DNA of 5,619 bases from an uncultured Terrimonas sp. (GTDB taxonomy: Bacteria; Bacteroidota; Bacteroidia; Chitinophagales; Chitinophagaceae). A program made the translations under genes and the position numbers. The notes under the pieces were generated by a model. It did no database searches, had not been told where the DNA came from, and saw only the letters and a program-made list of their open reading frames with translations. Positions 1 to 5,619 of the stretch are shown in pieces. Where the stretch lies: positions 1 through 5,619 of the forward strand of contig CAMPJQ010000215.1 in NCBI GenBank assembly GCA_946886925.1, written 5' to 3'. Every line of letters begins with the position of its first letter. The stretch's first letter is position 1.

Positions 1-1
1 G

Positions 2-970
2 TATGTAGAAAAACCGGCATCGCACGATGTATGGGAAGGACGTAAAATGATTGAAGCTGCCCGCAAGTACAACAAACGTGTTCAGGTTGGATTTCAGAAT
101 CGCTCTATCAGCAATGTAATGGAAGCCATGAAGTTTTTGCACGATGGTGGTATTGGCGATGTATTTATGGCAAGAGGGCTTTGCATTAAGCCACGCGATT
201 CTTTCGGTATAGCCAAAGACAGTGCACCGCCCGCCACGCTTCATTACGACCGCTGGCTGGGACCGGCTACCTACCGCCCATACAATGAAAAGAAAGGACA
301 TTACAACTGGCATTGGTTCTGGGACACCGGAAATGGCGATACCGGGAACCAGGGTCCGCACCAGTTTGATATTGCACGCTGGGGCCTTAATAAAAATGAA
401 CACCCGGTTTCTGTTTATTCGCATGGCGGTATTTATGGCATTGATCCAAAAGAATGCGCGCAGGAAACACCCAATACACAAACCTCCATATTTAAGTACG
501 AGGACGGAAAGATGCTTGAGTTTGAAACAAGAGGAAGATACTCAAACGGCGAATCAAGTTTGGATATCCGCATTGGAAATATGTTTTACGGCACCGAAGG
601 TTATCTTGAATTAGATGGCGGCACGTGGAAAGCTTTTCGCAAAAGAGAAAAGGAACCTTTTGCCGGTTCGCAGAAGACTGATGCTAAAAAACCGGTAGAC
701 CCAAGAACGCCACCCGGAGGTACTGAACATTATGCCAATTTTATTGACGCTATCCGTTCAGACAACAATGAGGATCTGCATTGCGATATCAATGAAGGAT
801 TCTTCTCATCATCTCTTCCTTTGTTAGCCAATATTTCTTATCGTCTTAACCGCGAACTTAAGTTTATGGGCGGCAACATGGATAACGAAAAATTTGTAAA
901 TGACACAGAAGCAGATGCTTTGCTTAAGCGCGTATATCGTCCGCCATATGTTGTGCCGAGCGAGGTGTAA
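2..970 (+). CDS. Gfo/Idh/MocA family oxidoreductase, 5'-truncated by window edge
   Basis: This is the C-terminal 322 residues of an NAD(P)-dependent sugar-type oxidoreductase. The reading frame is open from base 2, so the true start lies upstream, and the ATG at 47 is internal. The fragment opens with Y-V-E-K-P (residues 1-5); E-K-P is the family motif whose lysine contributes to the active site and cofactor binding. V-G-F-Q-N-R follows near residues 29-34. The conserved W-L-G-P-A and the G-N-Q-G-P-H-Q-F-D stretch place the probable catalytic His at residue 120 (codon 359-361) and Asp at 123. The C-terminal alpha/beta domain looks complete to its stop. The missing part is most of the Rossmann fold and any Tat or Sec signal; many Bacteroidota relatives are exported, but this cannot be seen here. 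Such enzymes act on sugars, inositols or 3-keto-glycosides; the substrate cannot be read from the sequence. The next gene starts 155 bp downstream in the same direction, so shared function is possible. Confidence 0.93.
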   Translation, partial: YVEKPASHDVWEGRKMIEAARKYNKRVQVGFQNRSISNVMEAMKFLHDGGIGDVFMARGLCIKPRDSFGIAKDSAPPATLHYDRWLGPATYRPYNEKKGHYNWHWFWDTGNGDTGNQGPHQFDIARWGLNKNEHPVSVYSHGGIYGIDPKECAQETPNTQTSIFKYEDGKMLEFETRGRYSNGESSLDIRIGNMFYGTEGYLELDGGTWKAFRKREKEPFAGSQKTDAKKPVDPRTPPGGTEHYANFIDAIRSDNNEDLHCDINEGFFSSSLPLLANISYRLNRELKFMGGNMDNEKFVNDTEADALLKRVYRPPYVVPSEV

Positions 971-1010
971 AGATATCCGGGCCAACGGTTAACAATTGCA
1001 TTTATTTTTA

Positions 1011-1063
1011 GCCACAGCTTCCCGGATTTTTATACCCGGTATACCAATCTGCGAATCTGTGGC
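1011..1063. repeat. Nested inverted repeat between the oxidoreductase and dehydrogenase genes
   Basis: The outer arms 1011-1021 and 1053-1063 pair at 10 of 11 positions (GCCACAGcTTC with GAAtCTGTGGC). Inside lies a perfect 13-base palindrome, TATACC-C-GGTATA, at 1031-1043. The element starts 41 bp after the oxidoreductase stop. It is followed by AATTTAATTATAT rather than a clean T-run, so it is not a textbook intrinsic terminator. It could be a weak terminator, an mRNA processing or stabilising hairpin, or an operator (the inner palindrome). The pairing is seen directly; the role is open. Confidence 0.45.
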
Positions 1064-1125
1064 AATTTAATTATATCAGGCAAAGGATTAAAAGTTGAAA
1101 TATTTAAAGGTGCGCTACTGAAAAA

Positions 1126-3447
1126 ATGGAATTGGTAAAAATGATCAGAAGAACAATCGAATGCTTTCCTGTTTTCGTACTTATATGCTTATTTGCAAGC
1201 TGCAATTCCGGTGAAAGCGCGGATATAAAATCAGCCTCGTTGGATTCACTTGAACGAAAGGAAATATTGAACAATTCACCTGTTCTGTCGCCCGAAAGAT
1301 CGCTTGCAGCAATGGAAGTTGAAGAAGGCTTTGAAGTAAAACTGGTGGCAGCCGAACCGCTGGTAAGCGCCCCCATTGCTTTAACCTTTGATGACAAGGG
1401 AAGAATATGGGTGCTGGAAATGGAAGGCTATATGCCCGATACAGCAGGAACAGGGGAAAACAAACCCAATGGAAAAATTATTATACTGGAAGATGAGAAC
1501 CGCGATGGCATTGCAGACAACAGAAAAGTATTTATGGATTCGCTGGTGCTGCCACGGGCCTTATGTTTAATAGAAGATGGTATTCTCGTAGCATCGCCTC
1601 CCAACCTGTGGTATGTTGAGATAAAGAATGACCAGCCGGGCAAAAAAGTTTTAGTAGATGGCGCATATACCATCGGCGATAATGTAGAACATGATGCCAA
1701 CGGCTTAATGAGGGCCATGGACAACTGGGTTTATAACGCCAATTCGGAAAAACGTTATCGCAAAAAAGGCGATCACTGGATCACTGAATGGACACGGTTT
1801 CGCGGCCAATGGGGAATAACGCAGGATAACTACGGCCGTTTGTTTTACAACAATAATTCACAGAACCTGCTGGGCGATTATTTTCTGCCCGGACCGGGAG
1901 CAGGCAATATCAATCAGCGCAGCATTTCGGGGTATAATGTGAAGATAGTAGAAAACAACAAGGTGTACCCCGCCCGGCCCACACCTGGCGTAAACAGGGG
2001 CTATATGGAGAATATCCTTGATGATAGCCTGCGCCTTGTAAATTTTACTGCTGCCTGCGGGCCCGTCATTTACAGGGGCGGTTTATTCAAAGAAGCCTAT
2101 CACAACAATGCTTTTGTAGCGGAGCCTTCTGCAAATCTTATTAAGAGGAATATACTGGAAGAAGATGGTTACGTTATTAAAGGCAGGCAGGCATATGAGG
2201 GAAAGGAATTCCTTACCAGCATTGACGAGCGTTTTAGACCGGTCAATTTGTATAACGGTCCGGATGGGGCTCTATATATAACGGACATGTATAGGGGCAT
2301 TATTCAGCATAAATTTTATTTAACCGATTACCTCAAAAAAGAAATTGCGGAGCGATCCCTTTCACAACCCCTGGATTGTGGACGCATATATAAAGTAGTT
2401 CCGGAAGGCGCATCATTGAAGCCGGTAACAATGCCCGCCGATCCGTTAAAACTGGCTGCGCTGCTCACCTCTCCCAATGGCTGGATAAGAGATAAAGCCC
2501 AGCAAATGCTGGTAGATGGGAAGCTTACAAAAGCTGTACCCATATTGCGTGAAAATCTAAAAAAACAGGATAACCCTTTAACGCTTATTCACTCTCTGTG
2601 GGCATTGGAAGGCATGGAAGTTTTGCAGGCGGACGATGTATTACCACTGCTCCAAAACACCAATAATAAGATCAGGGTTCAGGCGATAACCGCTTTGCCG
2701 GCTGTGGCAAATAAAACCAATTATCAACGGTTTATACCGGTACTGCAGCAAATGATAAACAGCAACGACAGTGCTGCCGCTCCTTATATCGCTTTCCAAA
2801 TCCGGGCTATTGAACCTTTTAATAAGTCGTTAGCCGATGAAATGCTGATGAGCCTTGCAAAGGCTTTTCCCCGTAACCCTTTTGTAAGTGATGCCATCAT
2901 CAGTAATCTTGAGAATCGTGAAAAAGATTTTTACAAAAGACTCAGCGCATTGGTACCTGATACCAATCTCACCATTATAAAACAATTCAAAAAAACAATA
3001 GTCAATATCAGCAACAGGCAAGTCAAAAAAGATACAAGCCTGTTCAGGAAACAATTCCCAGCGGGTATGAGCCTGTTTGCCTCTACCTGCCAAACCTGTC
3101 ATGGTGAAGACGGGAATGGGATACCCGCATTGGCGCCGCCACTGAATAATTCGGAGTGGGTTACAGGCGACAGGGACAAGCTTATTGCTATTGTATTGTA
3201 TGGATTAACAGGTCCGGTTAAAGTGAACAAAAAATTATACAAATCGCCCGAAATAAATGGTGAGATGCCCGGTCTTGCTCACAATAAAGACATTACCGAT
3301 GAAACCATTGCACAGGTGCTGAGCTACATTCGGAAGAACTGGAACAACAATGCCTCCGGCATAACGCGCGATGAAGTAATAAAAATCAGGCAGCACTGGA
3401 ATGAACGGCAGCAACCGTTTACAGCAGAAGAGTTGAATAAGTGGTAA
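1126..3447 (+). CDS. Membrane-bound dehydrogenase-like lipoprotein with HEAT-like repeats and C-terminal cytochrome c (PVC-type family)
   Basis: This 773-residue protein is probably exported and lipid-anchored. A basic start (I-R-R), a hydrophobic stretch at about 13-25 and the lipobox F-A-S-C (Cys26) indicate a type II signal peptide. Residues 55-430 resemble the beta-propeller 'putative membrane-bound dehydrogenase' domain, with family-like motifs A-C-G-P-V-I-Y-R-G (310-318) and G-P-D-G-A-L-Y-I-T-D-M-Y-R-G (378-391). An EF-hand-like acidic loop, D-E-N-R-D-G-I-A-D, sits at 123-131. Residues 440-620 are helical and HEAT-like. Residues 645-740 form a class I cytochrome c domain: C-Q-T-C-H (655-659) binds one haem covalently, and Met714 in G-E-M-P-G is the likely distal ligand. 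The probable role is periplasmic oxidation of a sugar or alcohol with electrons passed to haem; substrate and cofactor are unknown. An in-frame TAA at 1105-1107 limits the start to ATG 1126 or ATG 1141. The latter gives a more usual signal peptide, and no Shine-Dalgarno sequence decides. The gene shares direction with the upstream oxidoreductase. Confidence 0.9.
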   Translation: MELVKMIRRTIECFPVFVLICLFASCNSGESADIKSASLDSLERKEILNNSPVLSPERSLAAMEVEEGFEVKLVAAEPLVSAPIALTFDDKGRIWVLEMEGYMPDTAGTGENKPNGKIIILEDENRDGIADNRKVFMDSLVLPRALCLIEDGILVASPPNLWYVEIKNDQPGKKVLVDGAYTIGDNVEHDANGLMRAMDNWVYNANSEKRYRKKGDHWITEWTRFRGQWGITQDNYGRLFYNNNSQNLLGDYFLPGPGAGNINQRSISGYNVKIVENNKVYPARPTPGVNRGYMENILDDSLRLVNFTAACGPVIYRGGLFKEAYHNNAFVAEPSANLIKRNILEEDGYVIKGRQAYEGKEFLTSIDERFRPVNLYNGPDGALYITDMYRGIIQHKFYLTDYLKKEIAERSLSQPLDCGRIYKVVPEGASLKPVTMPADPLKLAALLTSPNGWIRDKAQQMLVDGKLTKAVPILRENLKKQDNPLTLIHSLWALEGMEVLQADDVLPLLQNTNNKIRVQAITALPAVANKTNYQRFIPVLQQMINSNDSAAAPYIAFQIRAIEPFNKSLADEMLMSLAKAFPRNPFVSDAIISNLENREKDFYKRLSALVPDTNLTIIKQFKKTIVNISNRQVKKDTSLFRKQFPAGMSLFASTCQTCHGEDGNGIPALAPPLNNSEWVTGDRDKLIAIVLYGLTGPVKVNKKLYKSPEINGEMPGLAHNKDITDETIAQVLSYIRKNWNNNASGITRDEVIKIRQHWNERQQPFTAEELNKW

Positions 3448-3460
3448 CAGGCCCATTCTG

Positions 3461-3487
3461 TTTGCTCTTAAATTTATATTATCTTTA
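3461..3487 (+). promoter_or_regulatory. Possible Bacteroidota-type promoter for the sigma factor gene
   Basis: TTTG at 3461-3464 and TATCTTTA at 3480-3487 (7 of 8 to the TAnnTTTG consensus) resemble the -33 and -7 elements of the housekeeping sigma factor of this phylum. The 15-base gap is shorter than usual. Transcription would begin roughly 20 bases before the TTG start codon, within the 66-bp gap after the dehydrogenase gene. The match is suggestive only. Confidence 0.3.
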
Positions 3488-3513
3488 CTACAGACTAACT
3501 GATCATTTTCATT

Positions 3514-4104
3514 TTGAATTCAGAACCGATTCATACCGAAAAAGAGTTGCTGTTACTTGCTTCCCAGGGTAGTGAACCTGCCTTTACCCTTTTATTTAAC
3601 CGCTATAAGCATAAATTATACAGCTATCTTCTTTCACTTACCGCATCGCCTGAAATAGCCGAGGATATTATACAGGATACCTTTCTTAAATTATGGAAGA
3701 ACCGCTCCTCCATAGAAGCTATTGATCATTTGGGGGGATATCTCTTTAAAACAACCCGCAATCTTGCAATCAATGCATTTAAACGAATGTCTAAGGAAAC
3801 CATCATCCTTTCAAAATTGCAGTCACAACAAAACAGTGTAAATACTAAAGCCGATGACACGCTTGTTGTAAAAGAAGCGGAGCAATTGCTTTATCAAACA
3901 ATCCAAAATCTTCCCCCGCAACAAAAACTTATTTACACACTTAGCCGTGAACAGGGGCTGAAACACGAAGATATCGCCCAACAACTGCACCTTTCTTCTT
4001 CTACCGTTAGAAATCATATTGTTCAGGCGCTCCGAACCATCAGAAAAAAACTTGAACCCCACTCCATCTCCGTTATTGGTATTGTAAGTTTCCTGATTTG
4101 TTAA
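3514..4104 (+). CDS. ECF RNA polymerase sigma factor (sigma-70 family, Bacteroidetes type)
   Basis: This 196-residue protein has the normal length and layout of an extracytoplasmic-function sigma factor. Region 2 spans about residues 21-90 and includes A-E-D-I-I-Q-D-T-F-L-K-L-W (49-61), used for core polymerase binding and -10 recognition. A linker covers about 91-125. Region 4 (about 126-180) holds the L-P-P-Q-Q-K-L-I-Y motif and the helix-turn-helix H-E-D-I-A-Q-Q-L-H-L-S-S-S-T-V-R-N-H for -35 binding. The start is TTG at 3514; an in-frame TAA lies at 3496-3498 and the first ATG in frame falls inside conserved region 2, at residue 92, so TTG is needed to keep the domain whole. A short hydrophobic tail (residues 184-196) ends the protein. 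The next gene encodes a FecR-like anti-sigma factor, its probable partner. The pair most likely responds to a signal at an outer-membrane TonB-dependent receptor; the target genes are not visible here. Confidence 0.95.
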   Translation: MNSEPIHTEKELLLLASQGSEPAFTLLFNRYKHKLYSYLLSLTASPEIAEDIIQDTFLKLWKNRSSIEAIDHLGGYLFKTTRNLAINAFKRMSKETIILSKLQSQQNSVNTKADDTLVVKEAEQLLYQTIQNLPPQQKLIYTLSREQGLKHEDIAQQLHLSSSTVRNHIVQALRTIRKKLEPHSISVIGIVSFLIC

Positions 4105-4221
4105 CCGGCTTAACCAAAATGCCATGAATACCTGCCCTCCCTGTTTTTCTTATAAATTTCATTTTCCTATAGTTCTGTTTTCTTTCCCGTTTGTCTTATT
4201 AACAGCAAAGCATAAAACAGT
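4105..4221 (+). other. Pyrimidine-rich spacer between sigma and anti-sigma genes
   Basis: No gene is seen in these 117 bp. A small hairpin (GTTAA, 5-base loop, TTAAC) overlaps the sigma gene stop. Bases from about 4132 to 4200 are strongly pyrimidine-rich on the + strand. TAAATTTC (4153-4160) and TAGTTCTG (4170-4177) each match the -7 consensus of this phylum at 7 of 8 positions, but no TTG or TTTG lies at the right distance upstream. A separate promoter for the anti-sigma gene is possible but not supported. Confidence 0.4.
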
Positions 4222-5475
4222 ATGGCATCGGAAAGAATCAAATACCTGGCAGAGCGGTTTTTAAACCAAACAATTAAAGAGGAAGAAAAAATAGAACTGG
4301 CTAACTGGGTTAACCATTGTTCGCAGGATGAAGAATTAAGCCGGGTATTGGAACAGGCATGGCAAAAACATCAGGCAGTAAAGCAAATGCCGGAGGATAT
4401 GTCGGAACGAATTAAAGCACTTGTTTTTTTGGAGGAGCCATTAAAACAGGAGGCTGAATCAACCAGTATCCGCCTTATTCCATACCGGAAACGTTCCTGG
4501 CTATGGATAGCAGCCGCAGGGGTTTTTATGATAGTGATCAGCAGCATTGTTTATGTAAAGATTTATAACCAAAAACAACCGGTGTTCTCCAAAAAGGAAA
4601 TCGCCCCGCAAAATAAAGCTGATGTGCCGCCGGGTGGAAACAAAGCGATACTCACCTTATCCAATGGAAGGCAAATTATTTTAGACAGCGCTGCCAAAGG
4701 ATTGCCGGCGAAACAGGGAAATGCGGAATTGAGAATGTACGCTGCCGGTGAACTAGCCTATGTTTCAACCGGTTCGGCGGCCATCGAACCAATGTACAAT
4801 ACAATGAGTACCCCGCCGGGCGGTCAATATAAATTGATTCTTCCGGATGGAAGTGTGGTTTGGCTCAATGCGGCTTCTTCCATTCGTTTTCCCACGGCAT
4901 TTACCGGAAAAGAAAGAAAAGTGACCATAACCGGTGAAGCTTACTTTGAAGTGGCAGCCCTGCCCTCAAAAGCCGGACATGGAAAAGTTCCCTTTATTGT
5001 ACAGGTTAACTCCGCTTCCGCGTCTGGCGGCTCCGGGGATAGCGGTATGGAAATACAGGTACTGGGCACTCATTTTAATGTTAATGCATACGAGGAAGAG
5101 GATGCAATAAAAACCACACTGCTGGAAGGAGCAGTAAAAATAGTAAAGGGACATACCAGCAGTTCCCTGTTGCCAGGGCAGCAGGCGCTGCTCCAAAGGA
5201 ATGGAAAGATAAAGATTGATGAAGCGGCCGACACCGAAGAAGCAGTAGCCTGGAAGGATGGCTATTTTCAGTTTAACAGTGCCGATTTGCCGTCCGTTCT
5301 ACGGCAGGCTGCACGCTGGTATAACCTGGAGGTGAAATTTGCAGGTGATATACCTAAAGACCGGTTTACAGGAAAAATAAGCAGAACGGTAAACCTTTCG
5401 CGCCTGCTGAAATGGATGCAATGGAGCGATGTGCATTTTAAGCTGGAAGGCCGAAAGATTATTGTACTTCCATAA
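4222..5475 (+). CDS. FecR-family anti-sigma factor with DUF4974-like C-terminus
   Basis: This 417-residue inner-membrane regulator is expected to hold the neighbouring sigma factor inactive and to relay a periplasmic signal. Residues 1-90 form the cytoplasmic sigma-binding part, beginning R-I-K-Y-L-A-E-R-F-L. One membrane helix spans about 92-113 (W-L-W-I-A-A-A-G-V-F-M-I-V). The periplasmic part holds the FecR domain, including P-P-G-G-Q-Y-K-L-I-L-P-D-G-S-V-V-W-L-N (198-216), I-T-G-E-A-Y-F-E-V (236-244) and V-L-G-T-H-F-N-V-N-A-Y (280-290). Residues about 348-416 form the DUF4974 (STN-like) domain, thought to contact the plug/signalling region of a TonB-dependent receptor. A weak copy of the P-P-G-G motif lies at 136-160. 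A Gly/Ser-rich insert (about 264-275) interrupts the FecR domain. An in-frame TAA at 4213-4215 makes ATG 4222 the first usable start. Length is somewhat above the common 330-400 residues of this family. No receptor gene begins in the following 144 bp. Confidence 0.95.
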   Translation: MASERIKYLAERFLNQTIKEEEKIELANWVNHCSQDEELSRVLEQAWQKHQAVKQMPEDMSERIKALVFLEEPLKQEAESTSIRLIPYRKRSWLWIAAAGVFMIVISSIVYVKIYNQKQPVFSKKEIAPQNKADVPPGGNKAILTLSNGRQIILDSAAKGLPAKQGNAELRMYAAGELAYVSTGSAAIEPMYNTMSTPPGGQYKLILPDGSVVWLNAASSIRFPTAFTGKERKVTITGEAYFEVAALPSKAGHGKVPFIVQVNSASASGGSGDSGMEIQVLGTHFNVNAYEEEDAIKTTLLEGAVKIVKGHTSSSLLPGQQALLQRNGKIKIDEAADTEEAVAWKDGYFQFNSADLPSVLRQAARWYNLEVKFAGDIPKDRFTGKISRTVNLSRLLKWMQWSDVHFKLEGRKIIVLP

Positions 5476-5492
5476 AGAGCGTAGTTAGCCTC

Positions 5493-5535
5493 AAAAAAGC
5501 CGGATCCCGATGGCGATCGGAACCCGGCAAAAAAA
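5493..5535 (-). terminator. Hairpin with - strand T-tract, probable terminator of a leftward gene
   Basis: Arms 5499-5511 and 5516-5528 pair at 11 of 13 positions around a GGCG loop (outermost pairs GCCGG with CCGGC). Six A's precede the stem and seven follow it on the + strand. Read on the - strand, the stem is followed by six T's, which is the layout of an intrinsic terminator for transcription coming from the right. For the + strand the nearest T-run is TTTTT at 5546-5550, 17 bases beyond the stem, so termination of the anti-sigma transcript here is less certain. Confidence 0.5.
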
Positions 5536-5592
5536 CAAGGTTAACTTTTTAAAACAATCGTTGCGCGATTATTTATTGTTAAACCCAAACAA

Positions 5593-5616
5593 CCGCCTTC
5601 GCTAAAGCGTGGGCGG
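5593..5616. repeat. GC-rich nested palindrome at the window edge, possible dispersed intergenic repeat
   Basis: CCGCC (5593-5597) pairs with GGCGG (5612-5616), enclosing CGCT-AA-AGCG (5600-5609). The compact, GC-rich palindrome contrasts with the AT-rich sequence just before it. Its form resembles short REP-like intergenic palindromes, but only one copy is visible, so repeat status is inference. It may continue past the window end. The - strand across 5581-5617 also has a short open frame ending at a TAA, so it could instead be the 3' end of a leftward gene. Confidence 0.35.
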
Positions 5617-5619
5617 GTA

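Noticed and set aside
222..614. A 130-codon open frame on the + strand overlapping the oxidoreductase gene
   Set aside because: It lies wholly inside a gene with clear family motifs and its translation shows no recognisable domain; it is an out-of-frame shadow.
996..1036. TTGCAT and TATACC as a sigma-70 promoter for the dehydrogenase gene
   Set aside because: The spacing is 29 bases, far too long, and the phylum uses a different consensus; TATACC is better explained as part of the palindrome.
1104..1397. A - strand open frame overlapping the dehydrogenase start
   Set aside because: It is antisense to the signal peptide and start of the propeller domain, with Ser/Ala-rich translation and no family resemblance.
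2830..3102. A - strand open frame antisense to the HEAT-like and haem region
   Set aside because: It is explained by the strong + strand coding signal, and its translation has no recognisable motif.
3823..4125. A - strand open frame across the end of the sigma gene
   Set aside because: Antisense to conserved region 4; no start context or domain supports it.
5581..5617. 3' end of a - strand coding region reading P-A-H-A-L-A-K-A-V-V-W-V then stop
   Set aside because: Only 12 codons are visible and they coincide with a palindrome; too short to call a gene, though not excluded.
1..5619. CRISPR array, tRNA or rRNA gene, insertion sequence or phage gene
   Set aside because: No regularly spaced repeats, cloverleaf-like sequence, transposase motif or paired terminal inverted repeats were seen on either strand.

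Overview
The window looks like chromosomal DNA from a member of the Bacteroidota, most plausibly the Chitinophagaceae or close relatives. That placement is inferred from three gene families. One is an ECF sigma factor followed by a FecR-type anti-sigma with a C-terminal DUF4974-like domain. The second is a membrane-bound-dehydrogenase lipoprotein that carries HEAT-like repeats and a haem c domain. The third is a sugar-type Gfo/Idh/MocA oxidoreductase. Start regions are AT-rich and lack convincing Shine-Dalgarno sequences, which also fits. The genus cannot be fixed from the sequence alone.

All four genes lie on the + strand. Positions 2-970 hold the C-terminal two thirds to three quarters of a Gfo/Idh/MocA oxidoreductase whose start lies outside the window. 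After a 155-bp gap containing a nested inverted repeat comes a complete 773-residue lipoprotein (1126-3447). It has a beta-propeller dehydrogenase-like domain, a helical HEAT-like segment and a single-haem cytochrome c domain. These two genes may belong to one carbohydrate-oxidation locus; the electron route from sugar to haem is inference.

The second half is a regulatory pair: an ECF sigma factor starting at a TTG codon (3514-4104), then, after a 117-bp pyrimidine-rich gap, its likely partner, a single-pass FecR-like anti-sigma factor (4222-5475). In this phylum such pairs usually control a nearby SusC/SusD-type TonB-dependent uptake locus. No such gene begins in the 144 bp left after the anti-sigma gene. 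That tail holds instead a strong hairpin whose T-tract lies on the - strand, suggesting a leftward gene arriving from the right, and a GC-rich palindrome at the very edge of the window.

I found no RNA gene, CRISPR array, insertion sequence or clear phage gene. I do not see a convincing new system. The most worthwhile items are the multidomain dehydrogenase-cytochrome beside the oxidoreductase, the intergenic palindromes and the apparently receptor-less sigma/anti-sigma pair.
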